NCBI GenBank assembly: GCA_011391455.1
Contig: JAABQN010000051.1
Coordinates: 1-11,311 of the forward strand
Length of the DNA: 11,311 nt
Reading direction: 5' to 3'
From: Nitrospiraceae bacterium
GTDB taxonomy: Bacteria > Nitrospirota > Nitrospiria > Nitrospirales > Nitrospiraceae
The notes below the pieces were generated by a model. The model had not been told where the DNA came from. It was given only the letters and a program-made list of their open reading frames with translations, and did not search any database. The translations under genes were made by a program, and so were the position numbers. This document shows, one piece after another, positions 1 through 7,655 of the stretch (position 1 is its first letter; each line of letters begins with the position of its first letter).

Positions 1-337
1 CCTGGTCGGTCCGTCCAACTTCCATTTCCTTATCCCGCTGCATCCGTTCCAGATGGTCGAGCACCGAGAGGAGCGGATGAACCGAGCCGAGTAATCGGCC
101 GACTTCGAAGGCTTCTAGCGATTCCACAAATAATTCATTCAGGCCTCTATAGGAAGTCCCGGCGCTCTGTCTCCTGAATCGGGAGACGATCTCTTCATAC
201 TCTTCGATCGCCTCAAACTTGGGCTTCACGCCGGTCGGCACCGCAGACAGATGAACGATCGGCGGCAATTTTGACGCATAGATCTTCAGCTGAGCAATCA
301 ATCCCCCTATCACGTCCAGCACATCTGCAGTCTGCAT
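1..337 (-). CDS. Unrecognised protein, partial (3' end beyond window)
   Basis: An open frame of 112 codons runs from an ATG at 337 to the left edge with no stop, so the C-terminus is missing. The start is supported by an AAGGA ribosome-binding site 7 nt upstream. The protein begins MQTADVLDVIGGLIAQLK and continues with an acidic, probably helical stretch (EAIEEYEEIVSRFRRQ) and a leucine-rich segment near residues 80-100 (GRLLGSVHPLLSVLDHLERM). No signal peptide, membrane segment or catalytic motif is visible, and I do not recognise the family. It starts 48 bp after the rluD stop on the same strand, so the two are probably co-transcribed. That is a weak functional hint. Confidence is good that it is a gene, and none is offered on function. 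Confidence 0.7.
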   Translation of the reverse strand, partial: MQTADVLDVIGGLIAQLKIYASKLPPIVHLSAVPTGVKPKFEAIEEYEEIVSRFRRQSAGTSYRGLNELFVESLEAFEVGRLLGSVHPLLSVLDHLERMQRDKEMEVGRTDQ

Positions 338-385
338 GATCGTATCCTTCGAGGCGGCCTTGAATGAGCCAAGCTGAGGAACCTG

Positions 386-1351
386 TCAAGACTTTCTGCC
401 GCCGTGAGGAGGTGTGAGACTATCAAGGGCCTGAACCACCAGCTCAATATCGGATGGAAACGGCTTTGTATATTCCTGAAACTCACCGGTGGAGGGGTGA
501 CGGAAGCCGAGGGTCCTCGCATGCAACATCACGCGAGGGATCTCGACATCCTCTACCATGCAAACCTTCTTCCCGCCGTAGGTCTGATCTCCCAGAATCG
601 GATGGCCCAGGGATGTCAGATGGACACGGAGCTGATGTGTCCTGCCTGTACGTGGGTACAACAGCACATGGGAGGCCAGTTTGCCGAAGCGATGGTCAAC
701 CTTGTATTCTGTCACGGATTCCTTTGGGCGCGCCGTGTGGGCTGAGAACTTTTTCCGTTCCTTCTTGTCACGGCCAATCGCCAGCTCGATCAATCCATGT
801 CCTTTTTTAGGCACGCCTGAGATCAGCGCCTCGTACACCCGTGTGATCGTGTGGTATTTGAATTGAGCCGAAAGAGCACAATGGGCTTCGTCTGTCTTCG
901 CAATCACCATCACGCCTGAGGTATCCTTGTCTAGACGATGGACCAGTCCAGGCCTTTCTTTCCCGCCAATCGTCGACACCGTCCCGCCGGAAGTCTGAAA
1001 ATGATGGAGGAGGGCGTTGACCAGTGTTCCGGTCCAATGACCAGGCGCGGGATGGACCACCAGACCTGCCGGTTTATTGAGCAGCAGCAACACGTCGTCT
1101 TCGTAGAGAATCTCAAGTGGAATCGACTCGCCCTTGAGTTCAAGCGGCTCGGCTTTCGGAATATCGAAGGCGATCGTATCGCCTGGCTTGATCTTTTGAC
1201 TAGGCTTGACGACCTGACCGTTGATCCGCACGCGCCCCTGCCCAATCAACCGTTGCAGAGCCGACCGCGATAACTTGGGTTCACGATTGACCAGGAAAAC
1301 ATCCAACCGCTTGGGCTGCTCACCAGCCGTCACGACAAACTCAGTCACCAT
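386..1351 (-). CDS. rluD: 23S rRNA pseudouridine synthase, RluD type
   Basis: A cytoplasmic RluA/RluD-family enzyme that isomerises specific uridines of 23S rRNA to pseudouridine. With the ATG at 1351 the protein is 321 aa, the usual family length. An S4 RNA-binding domain occupies about residues 14-62 (KRLDVFL..., SALQRLIGQGRVRINGQVV). The catalytic domain follows, with the signature HRLDKDTSG at 138-146; Asp141 is the expected catalytic aspartate. The later conserved RTGRTHQLRVH is at 234-244 and GHPILGDQTYGG at 249-260. The frame stays open to an ATG at 1438, but the extra 29 residues are not family-like, whereas MVTEFVVTAGEQPKRLDVF aligns with normal N-termini. A GGTGAGGG box lies about 11 nt before 1351. 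RluD rather than RluC is inferred from overall resemblance; target positions cannot be read from sequence. Confidence 0.93.
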   Translation of the reverse strand: MVTEFVVTAGEQPKRLDVFLVNREPKLSRSALQRLIGQGRVRINGQVVKPSQKIKPGDTIAFDIPKAEPLELKGESIPLEILYEDDVLLLLNKPAGLVVHPAPGHWTGTLVNALLHHFQTSGGTVSTIGGKERPGLVHRLDKDTSGVMVIAKTDEAHCALSAQFKYHTITRVYEALISGVPKKGHGLIELAIGRDKKERKKFSAHTARPKESVTEYKVDHRFGKLASHVLLYPRTGRTHQLRVHLTSLGHPILGDQTYGGKKVCMVEDVEIPRVMLHARTLGFRHPSTGEFQEYTKPFPSDIELVVQALDSLTPPHGGRKS

Positions 1352-1444
1352 AGAAAATTTGCCCTCACCAGTACGTCCAACCCACGCTACTGTAGCGCAA
1401 GGTTCAATTGCAATCGGGAAGCCAGGCTGGTCATACACGGCCTA

Positions 1445-1474
1445 CCGATCCGACTGCCTTTCCAGTCGATTCGG
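1445..1474 (-). promoter_or_regulatory. Leader hairpin upstream of rluD
   Basis: CGACTG (1451-1456) and CAGTCG (1463-1468) form a perfect 6-bp stem with a 6-nt loop. It is extended by an outer 4-bp stem, CCGA (1445-1448) with TCGG (1471-1474), across a small internal loop. It lies about 95 nt upstream of the chosen rluD start, in its probable mRNA leader. No T-run follows on either strand, so it is not an obvious terminator. The regulatory role is conjecture. Confidence 0.3.
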
Positions 1475-1640
1475 AAGAAGCTGACAAGCGCTGCCTATCC
1501 AACCCCGACCCAAAAAACACATGCAAGGGATTGTCACCCTAAGGCAGTATCGGACAGGCTCCTTGCGCTAGCGAGTGACCTGGCTTCAAGGACTGGAACG
1601 AAGATCTGCTACCGGTTGATCGGTCTGTGGCCGTTCAATC

Positions 1641-1669
1641 CGCACAATATAATTACTTCATATTGTGCG
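1641..1669. promoter_or_regulatory. Operator-like perfect inverted repeat over a -10 box
   Basis: CGCACAATAT (1641-1650) is repeated exactly in inverted form as ATATTGTGCG (1660-1669), with a 9-nt spacer. A consensus TATAAT lies at 1648-1653 on the plus strand, across the left arm and spacer. No good -35 box is present at 16-18 bp, which would fit an activator-dependent promoter. The dyad could bind a dimeric regulator acting on the ATP-grasp gene that starts about 130 bp downstream, or fold as a hairpin in RNA. The symmetry is direct observation and the regulatory role is inference. Confidence 0.45.
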
Positions 1670-1802
1670 ACGTCATGAGAGGTCTGGTGATTGAGATCCC
1701 GCTGAAACAAGAGTAGGCTGGTCCGCGCATCGTAGCCGAGGTCATACACCGATCCCACACGGAGCAGCCGGAAGAAGTGAACAAGACCTCTGAAAGCCTG
1801 AC

Positions 1803-3227
1803 ATGAAATTCTCACAGTACGATCCTGGAGAGTTCTACGACGAGCTGTATGAGAAGACCGGCCAGCCTCGGCCCGGTAGCGCCCTCTTGCTGAGAAAGTT
1901 TGCCTCACTGCCGGAAGGGGAACTCAGGAAACGCCAGCAGGCGGCAGAGCGCGTCATTCTTAACATGGGAATGACGTTCGGCGTCTATGGCAGCAACGAC
2001 GGGCATGAACAAATCTTTCCCTTCGACATTGTGCCTAGGATTGTCGAAGCGACGGATTGGGGGCTCATCGAGTCAGGGCTTCGTCAGCGCATGCGCGCAC
2101 TGAATCTCTTCATCGATGATGTTTACCACAATCAGAAGATCCTCAAAGACGGAGTGGTGCCCACCGAACTGGTCTATTCAGGCAAGGGCTTTTTGCAAGC
2201 CTGCATGGGTCTCAATCCACCGCGAGGCATCTGGTGTCACATCGCCGGGATCGACCTGGTCCGAATCAGCGATGGCCACTACTACGTCCTCGAGGACAAC
2301 ATGCGCTGCCCGTCCGGCGTCGCCTATGTGCTAGAGGCACGGCAGGTCATGAAGCGGACGTTTCCTGAACTGTTCGATGCGTATCGCGTGCGGCCGGTCG
2401 ATGGCTATCCAAGCCAACTCCTGGACACGCTCAGGTATCTCTCTGACCTTCCAGATCCTACCGTTGTGATCCTGACCCCCGGAATCTACAATTCCGCCTA
2501 TTACGAACACTCCCTGCTCGCGCAAAAAATGGGGGTGGAATTGGTCGAAGCCAACGATCTGGTGGTGGTGGATGGGTCCGTACACATGCGGACTACGAAG
2601 GGATTGCAGCGCGTGGACGTCATCTACCGGCGAGTCAATGACGACTACTTGGACCCGCTCACCTTTAGGCGCGACTCTGTGCTGGGAGTGCCTGGTCTCA
2701 TGGAGTCGTACAAGAAAGGGAGAGTGGCGCTCGTCAATGCGCCCGGCACCGGCGTATCAGACGACAAAGCGATCTACGCGTACGTCCCCAAGATCATCAA
2801 ATATTACTTGGCCGAGGAGCCCATACTCCGGAACGTGCCTACCTATGTCTGTTCTGATGAAGGGGACCGGGCGTATGTGCTGGAACACTTGGAGCAACTG
2901 GTGGTGAAAGCTACCAATGAAGCCGGTGGGTATGGAATGATGATCGGCCCTCACGCGTCGAAGCAAGAGCGTGAGGACTGTGCCCATCGTATTCTGGCCG
3001 ACCCACGCAACTACATCGCTCAACCCACCCTAGCACTGTCGCGAGTGCCCACCCTCGTAGAAGATCATTTGGAAGGGCGTCATGTCGACCTGCGTCCGTA
3101 CGTATTGTATGGCCAGGATATCTATGTGCTGCCGGGAGGCATGACACGCGTGGCATTACGGAAAGGGTCTCTCGTGGTGAATTCGTCTCAAGGCGGGGGG
3201 AACAAAGATACGTGGGTCTTATCGTGA
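1803..3227 (+). CDS. Circularly permuted ATP-grasp protein (DUF404/DUF407, COG2308)
   Basis: A 474-aa cytoplasmic protein of the circularly permuted ATP-grasp type 2 family. ATP-grasp enzymes form amide bonds through acyl-phosphate intermediates; the substrates of this family are unknown. Family blocks visible in order: YDELYEKTGQPRP near residues 12-24, RMRALNLFIDDVYHNQKIL at 96-114, GIDLVR and YYVLEDNMRCPSGVAYVLE near 149-178, DVIYRRVNDDYLDPL at 272-286, GTGVSDDKAIYAYVP at 315-329, the glycine-rich KATNEAGGYGM at 369-379, DLRPYVLYG at 429-437 and SSQGGGNKDTW at 461-471. Length and both ends look complete. An in-frame TGA lies four codons upstream, so 1803 is the first possible ATG, although the ribosome-binding site is weak. 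It is followed 73 bp later by the alpha-E gene, its normal partner, sometimes fused to it in other genomes. Confidence 0.93.
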   Translation: MKFSQYDPGEFYDELYEKTGQPRPGSALLLRKFASLPEGELRKRQQAAERVILNMGMTFGVYGSNDGHEQIFPFDIVPRIVEATDWGLIESGLRQRMRALNLFIDDVYHNQKILKDGVVPTELVYSGKGFLQACMGLNPPRGIWCHIAGIDLVRISDGHYYVLEDNMRCPSGVAYVLEARQVMKRTFPELFDAYRVRPVDGYPSQLLDTLRYLSDLPDPTVVILTPGIYNSAYYEHSLLAQKMGVELVEANDLVVVDGSVHMRTTKGLQRVDVIYRRVNDDYLDPLTFRRDSVLGVPGLMESYKKGRVALVNAPGTGVSDDKAIYAYVPKIIKYYLAEEPILRNVPTYVCSDEGDRAYVLEHLEQLVVKATNEAGGYGMMIGPHASKQEREDCAHRILADPRNYIAQPTLALSRVPTLVEDHLEGRHVDLRPYVLYGQDIYVLPGGMTRVALRKGSLVVNSSQGGGNKDTWVLS

Positions 3228-3286
3228 CCCCCTCGTTTGTCACCGAGTCGCAGCCCGGCAGCAGACGAGCGCGCGCCGAGTGCGCG
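3223..3286 (+). other. Two short hairpins between ATP-grasp and alpha-E genes
   Basis: GTGAC (3223-3227, including the stop codon) pairs with GTCAC (3238-3242). CGCGC (3270-3274) pairs with GCGCG (3282-3286) over a 7-nt loop. The second stem sits directly before the GGGGTG box that probably serves alpha-E, so it could limit its translation. Both stems are only 5 bp and could be chance in GC-rich sequence. Confidence 0.25.
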
Positions 3287-3300
3287 GGGTGTGGTCAACA

Positions 3301-4281
3301 ATGCTGAGCCGAGTGGCGAGTTCGATCTATTGGCTGAACCGTTATATCGAACGGGCGGAGAACTACGCCCGATTCATCGAGGTTAATCTGAATCTCACCC
3401 TTGATCTGCCCCGAGGGACCGCAGAACAATGGGAACCGCTAGTCGCCACCTCGGGCGACCACGAGGTGTTTGCGAACCGATATGGCAAAGCCACCAAGGA
3501 GGCCGTGATCCGATTTCTTTCGGCCGATGCCGCCAATCCCAATTCGATCTTGTCCTGCCTCGTGGCCGCGCGGGAGAACGCCCGATCGGTCAGGGAAATT
3601 ATTTCTACCGACATGTGGGAGCAGATTAACCGTTTCCATTTGATGGTGAGGGATGCCGTGTCTAAAGGGTTATCCAGCCACAATCTCCATGCGTTTCTGT
3701 CAGATGTCAAAGCTGCCAGTCATCTCTTCCTTGGAATTACCGATGCCACTATGTCGCACGGAGAAGGCTGGCACTTTGCCAGGCTCGGCCGCCTGCTGGA
3801 GCGAGCGGACAAGACGTCCCGCATCCTCGATGTGAAATATTTCATGCTGCTCCCGACCGTGGCCGAGGTCGGCACGCCGTTCGACATTATCCAGTGGTCC
3901 GCCTTGTTAAAATCCGCTAGCGCTCTCGAGATGTATTGTAAACAGCATGGCCGTATCGCACCCAACCCAGTGGTCGAATTTCTGATTCTTAATCCGAACT
4001 TCCCACGAGCCATCCGCTATTGCCTCATTAAGGCTGAGGATTCGCTCCATGCGATTGCCGGATCGGAAAGCGACCGGCATAACAATCTCGCAGAAAAGCG
4101 GTTGGGGCGGTTACGGTCGGAAATGGACTACATCGATATGACGGAGATCTTATCGGGCGGGTTGCATGAGTTTTTCGATGGCTTTCAATTCAAGCTTAAT
4201 CGGATTGACGACGCCATCTACGAAACGTTCTTTGCGCTGCGCCCGGTCGATGGGGTGATGGCGGAGGAGAAAATTCAGTGA
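3301..4281 (+). CDS. Alpha-E domain protein (DUF403, COG2307)
   Basis: A 326-aa, almost entirely helical cytoplasmic protein of the alpha-E family. It has no known enzymatic activity but is a constant neighbour or fusion partner of circularly permuted ATP-grasp proteins. Visible family blocks: the N-terminal LSRVASSIYWLNRYIERAE at residues 2-20, LVAARENARSVREIISTDMW near 87-106, HGEGWHFARLGRLLERADKT at 153-172 and EFLILNPNFPRAIRYCL at 226-242. Length is normal. The frame is open upstream to a GTG at 3280, but ATG 3301 gives the conserved MLSRVAS start and has a GGGGTG box about 10 nt upstream. It probably shares a transcript with the ATP-grasp gene 73 bp upstream and ends 22 bp before the convergent transglutaminase gene. 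It may act as a scaffold or partner for the ligase; that is inference. Confidence 0.92.
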   Translation: MLSRVASSIYWLNRYIERAENYARFIEVNLNLTLDLPRGTAEQWEPLVATSGDHEVFANRYGKATKEAVIRFLSADAANPNSILSCLVAARENARSVREIISTDMWEQINRFHLMVRDAVSKGLSSHNLHAFLSDVKAASHLFLGITDATMSHGEGWHFARLGRLLERADKTSRILDVKYFMLLPTVAEVGTPFDIIQWSALLKSASALEMYCKQHGRIAPNPVVEFLILNPNFPRAIRYCLIKAEDSLHAIAGSESDRHNNLAEKRLGRLRSEMDYIDMTEILSGGLHEFFDGFQFKLNRIDDAIYETFFALRPVDGVMAEEKIQ

Positions 4282-4304
4282 GCCGTGGTCTCTGTCGTAC
4301 GGCT
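4281..4304. terminator. Possible weak convergent hairpin
   Basis: AGCCGT (4281-4286) and ACGGCT (4299-4304) form a 6-bp stem with a 12-nt loop exactly in the 22-bp gap between the convergent stop codons. There is no T-run on either strand, so intrinsic termination would be weak; position is the main support. Confidence 0.25.
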
Positions 4305-7300
4305 TATCTGGATTCGGGCCGGCGGCGCAAATCGAGGGTAAAGGGAAAGTCCCGATTCCGCTCTTCAGGTCGGACCGTCATGGGTCCCGGTGTATGACCG
4401 CAATCCCAGAAACGCGCCATGCGACGAGCTTCGGCTGCGTTCGCGTTGACCGGAAACGAGGGAGCGCTTCGTCCTCCAGGATGCACCACGTGGTACGTGC
4501 ACCCGCTAATTGCGCGGCCGGTCCAGGTATCGACGAGATCAAATACCAGCGGGGACTGCACCGGGATAGTCGGATGCAACCCTGATGGCGGTTGCCAGGC
4601 CCGGTAGCGGACTCCTGCCACGAACTCGCCGCGCGTTCCGGTCGGATGGAGCGGGACCGGACGACCATTGCACGTCACGACGTGGCGTGTATCAGTCAAG
4701 CCGTTGACCTTGACTTGAATGCGTTCCACTGAAGAATCCACGTACCGCGCGGTAGCGCCCGCGACCGCTTCTTCCCCTAACACGTGCCAGGGTTCAATGG
4801 CCTGGCGCAGCTCAAGCTCAATGCCTTCAGAAACTACGCTGCCGTACCGGGGAAAGCGGAATTCAAGAAACGGCGCAAACCATTCACCACGAAACGGATA
4901 TCCACCGGTCTGTAAGTCCCACATCACATCCTTCATATCTTGCGCGACGAAATGGGGCAGCATAAATCGGTCATGCAATTCGGTTCCCCAGCGCACCACC
5001 TGAGCGTGATAGGGCTGGTTCCAGAATTTCGCGACGAGGGCGCGTAGCAACAACATCTGTAACAGGCTCATCCGGGGATGAGGCGGCATTTCGAAGGCCC
5101 TGAACTCCACCAAACCCAGGCGTCCCATCGCGGAATCCGGCGAATAGAGCTTGTCGATGGAAAATTCCGCTCGGTGTGTATTGCCGGTCAGATCCACGAA
5201 CAGATGCCGAAAGAGGCGGTCCACCAGCCACGGCGTCAGGGTTTCTTGCCCGTCGATCTGCTTGGCTGCCATCTGCTGAAACGCGATCTCGAGTTCATAT
5301 AGGTGATCATGGCGGGCCTCATCTACTCTGGGCGCTTGACTGGTGGGCCCCACAAACATGCCGGAGAACAGGTAGGACAATCCAGGATGATTCAGCCAAT
5401 AGGTGGTGAGGCTCCTGAGCAGATCCGGACGGCGCAACATCGGACTGTCTGCCGGCGTATGGCCGCCTAATGTGACATGGTTCCCGCCGCCTGTGCCGGT
5501 ATGGCGCCCATCGAGCATGAACTTTTCCGTACCCAACCGTGATTGGCGCGCCTCCTCATAGAGGATGTGTGTGTTACTGACCAGTTCGTCCCAGGTCTTG
5601 GCCGGGTGAATGTTGACTTCGATGACGCCTGGATCTGGAGTGACTTTGAACGACTGCAATCGGGGATCATGGGCAGGCGGATAGCCGTCCACCCACAGAG
5701 GACTCTGCAGTTCAGCGGCTGTCTGCTCAACCGCGCTGACCAGATCGAGGTAATCTTCCAGATAGGACTGTGGCGGCATGAAGACATGCAGCCGTCCCTG
5801 CCGGACTTCCACGCATAATGCTGTCCGAACCACATCGCGAGCCGATTTACCGACCGTCCAAGATGTTGCGATCGAGAGTTGCCGCTGATCTGGTGCTCCT
5901 GATGCACGCGGTGGAGATCCTGCCGGTCTCATGGGTCCGCGCGCCTCCAGAGGGTCTCGTTCTAGTTCGATCTCTACATCTTCCGGAGCTGCCCAGGGGA
6001 GCGAGGTCAAGGGCAGCCGATAGCCCATCGGCGAATCTCCTGGCAGGAGGTAGAGACGCCCACGCTTCAGCGGCCAGGGACCGGAAATCCATTGGGCTTT
6101 GCGTGGACCCGGGTGGCGGAGCGCCGGCGGCATCACTGCTCTCAGAGGCAACACATAGCCGGCCACTTCTCCCAGCCCACGATCCAGCAATCGAGCCAAG
6201 GTATGACGCTGCTCCGGATCCTTGAGGTCCTTTTCGAGCGGGTCCACATTGACCGGCAGCCTCTGTTCCTCCATCAGCAAATGCCAGACATCTTCGTAGG
6301 CAGGGATGGCAAAGGCAGGATTCAGATTGAGTCGTTCGGCCAACTTGGTTGCAAACTTCTGCGCGTGATCGGCCGAATAGCCATAGGAGACTGATTCATC
6401 GGCAACCAATGCTGGATCAAGCCAAACTGGTTCACCATCCAGCCGCCAATAGCACCCCAGCGCCCAACGGGGTAAGGGTTCTCCTGGATACCATTTGCCC
6501 TGGCCATAGTGCAGCAGGCTGCCTGGCGCAAAGCGATTCTTAAGGCGCTTGAGGACATCACCGGCGAGCTTGCGCTTGGTGGGGCCGAGCGCATCGGTAT
6601 TCCACTCGGCACCCTCCATATCGTCGATCGAGACAAACGTCGGTTCTCCTCCCATCGTGAGGCGCACGTCGCTGGCATGCAAATCGGCATCGACCTGCCG
6701 GCCCAGCGTCTCGATAGCCCGCCATTGTTCGTCGGTATAGGGCTTTGTGACACGCGGATCTTCGTGAATCCGCGTGACCGACATGCTGAAGTCCAGCTCG
6801 GATTCGCACACATCGGTACAGCCGATCACCGGCGCGGCACTGGACGGGGAGGCCGTGCAGGCCAAGGGGATGTGTCCTTCTCCTGCGAGTAAGCCTGACG
6901 TCGGATCGAGCCCAATCCATCCGGCACCAGGAATATAGACCTCTGCCCAGGCATGGAGGTCGGTGAAATCCTGCTTGGGACCGGCGGGCCCCTCGAGCGG
7001 TGTCACATCCGCAACCAGTTGAATCAAATACCCCGATACAAAGCGCGCGGCGAGGCCCAAGTGCCTGAGGATTTGCACCAACAGCCAACCACTATCACGA
7101 CACGAACCCCTCCGAGATTGCAGCGTCTGCTCACAGGTTTGAACACCCGGTTCTAGCCGGACAATATAGTCGATATCTTTTTGAAGCCGTTGATTGAGGC
7201 GAACGAGAACGTCATTAATGAAATTCGACTCCCCGCGGTCGGCATTCTTAAACCGTTCCAGCCAGGCTCCAAGCAACGGCCTGCAGGGTTCGACTTCGAG

Positions 7301-7651
7301 GAACGGCATCAACTCCTTCGTCAACTGCGGGGCGTAGGTAAACGGAAATCGCTCGGCCGACGGCTCGACAAAGAAATCGAACGGGTTGATTACCGTCATA
7401 TCGGCCACCACATCCACCACCACATCGAGTTCAGTGGCCGGCTCCGGAAAGACGAGGCGTGCCACGTAATTTCCGTAAGGGTCTTGCTGCCAGTTGATGA
7501 AATGATTGGTGGGGCGAACACTCAGTGAATAGCTCTCAATGCGGGTCCTGCAATGAGGGGCGGGGCGCAGCCGAACTTCATGGGGGGAGAGGCTCACCCG
7601 CCGATCAAAACGATAATGGGTCTTGTGGCTCAGTGCGACCCGAATGCTCAT
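4304..7651 (-). CDS. Transglutaminase-like / DUF2126 (GS-like ligase) fusion protein
   Basis: A 1115-aa cytoplasmic protein of the COG1305-COG4196 fusion type. Residues 1-110 form the beta-rich N-terminal domain typical of bacterial transglutaminase-like proteins (HYRFDRRVSLSPHEVRLRP). The transglutaminase core follows with its triad visible: Cys184 in RGSCRDSGW, His233 in DLHAWAEVY and Asp249 in GLDPTSG. DUF2126 begins near residue 327 with VRLTMGGEPTFVS and continues to the end, with HTGTGGGNHVTLGG at 717-730 and LGLVEFRAFEMPPHPRMSLL near 845-864. DUF2126 has been predicted to be a circularly permuted glutamine-synthetase-like amide ligase. A Pro/Ala/Gly-rich linker at about 570-590 interrupts it. 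The start has a GGGGGGAT box about 10 nt upstream, inside the end of anbu. The gene is 4 bp downstream of anbu, so translation is likely coupled. The protein probably both makes and breaks or exchanges peptide amide bonds; the substrate is unknown. Confidence 0.93.
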   Translation of the reverse strand: MSIRVALSHKTHYRFDRRVSLSPHEVRLRPAPHCRTRIESYSLSVRPTNHFINWQQDPYGNYVARLVFPEPATELDVVVDVVADMTVINPFDFFVEPSAERFPFTYAPQLTKELMPFLEVEPCRPLLGAWLERFKNADRGESNFINDVLVRLNQRLQKDIDYIVRLEPGVQTCEQTLQSRRGSCRDSGWLLVQILRHLGLAARFVSGYLIQLVADVTPLEGPAGPKQDFTDLHAWAEVYIPGAGWIGLDPTSGLLAGEGHIPLACTASPSSAAPVIGCTDVCESELDFSMSVTRIHEDPRVTKPYTDEQWRAIETLGRQVDADLHASDVRLTMGGEPTFVSIDDMEGAEWNTDALGPTKRKLAGDVLKRLKNRFAPGSLLHYGQGKWYPGEPLPRWALGCYWRLDGEPVWLDPALVADESVSYGYSADHAQKFATKLAERLNLNPAFAIPAYEDVWHLLMEEQRLPVNVDPLEKDLKDPEQRHTLARLLDRGLGEVAGYVLPLRAVMPPALRHPGPRKAQWISGPWPLKRGRLYLLPGDSPMGYRLPLTSLPWAAPEDVEIELERDPLEARGPMRPAGSPPRASGAPDQRQLSIATSWTVGKSARDVVRTALCVEVRQGRLHVFMPPQSYLEDYLDLVSAVEQTAAELQSPLWVDGYPPAHDPRLQSFKVTPDPGVIEVNIHPAKTWDELVSNTHILYEEARQSRLGTEKFMLDGRHTGTGGGNHVTLGGHTPADSPMLRRPDLLRSLTTYWLNHPGLSYLFSGMFVGPTSQAPRVDEARHDHLYELEIAFQQMAAKQIDGQETLTPWLVDRLFRHLFVDLTGNTHRAEFSIDKLYSPDSAMGRLGLVEFRAFEMPPHPRMSLLQMLLLRALVAKFWNQPYHAQVVRWGTELHDRFMLPHFVAQDMKDVMWDLQTGGYPFRGEWFAPFLEFRFPRYGSVVSEGIELELRQAIEPWHVLGEEAVAGATARYVDSSVERIQVKVNGLTDTRHVVTCNGRPVPLHPTGTRGEFVAGVRYRAWQPPSGLHPTIPVQSPLVFDLVDTWTGRAISGCTYHVVHPGGRSAPSFPVNANAAEARRMARFWDCGHTPGPMTVRPEERNRDFPFTLDLRRRPESR

Positions 7652-7655
7652 ACGA

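Larger units (their letters stand above)
1352..1802. other. Spacer between rluD and the ATP-grasp gene
   Basis: This 451-bp gap between divergent genes should hold promoters for both. No convincing gene is seen. It contains a leader-type hairpin (1445-1474) and a perfect inverted repeat over a TATAAT (1641-1669), listed separately. A weak plus-strand promoter-like pair, TTGAGA at 1691 and TAGGCT at 1714 with 17 bp between, is closer to the ATP-grasp start but matches the -10 consensus at only three positions. No good minus-strand promoter was found for rluD. Confidence 0.5.

Noticed and set aside
1352..1438. N-terminal extension of rluD to an ATG at 1438
   Set aside because: The extra 29 residues do not resemble RluD-family N-termini, and the ATG at 1351 gives the usual length with a ribosome-binding site.
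1609..1908. Minus-strand 99-codon frame overlapping the start of the ATP-grasp gene
   Set aside because: It overlaps about 100 bp of a certain gene, has no recognisable motif or good ribosome-binding site, and runs through the perfect inverted repeat at 1641-1669.
5467..5907. Other-frame 146-codon minus-strand frame inside the transglutaminase/DUF2126 gene
   Set aside because: It lies fully within a conserved coding sequence and has no motif of its own.
5818..6225. Antisense 135-codon plus-strand frame inside the transglutaminase/DUF2126 gene
   Set aside because: Low-complexity Arg/Ala-rich translation typical of the reverse strand of a GC-rich gene.
6558..7088. 176-codon out-of-frame minus-strand frame
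   Set aside because: Fully nested in the same gene, Arg/Gly-rich, with no family resemblance.
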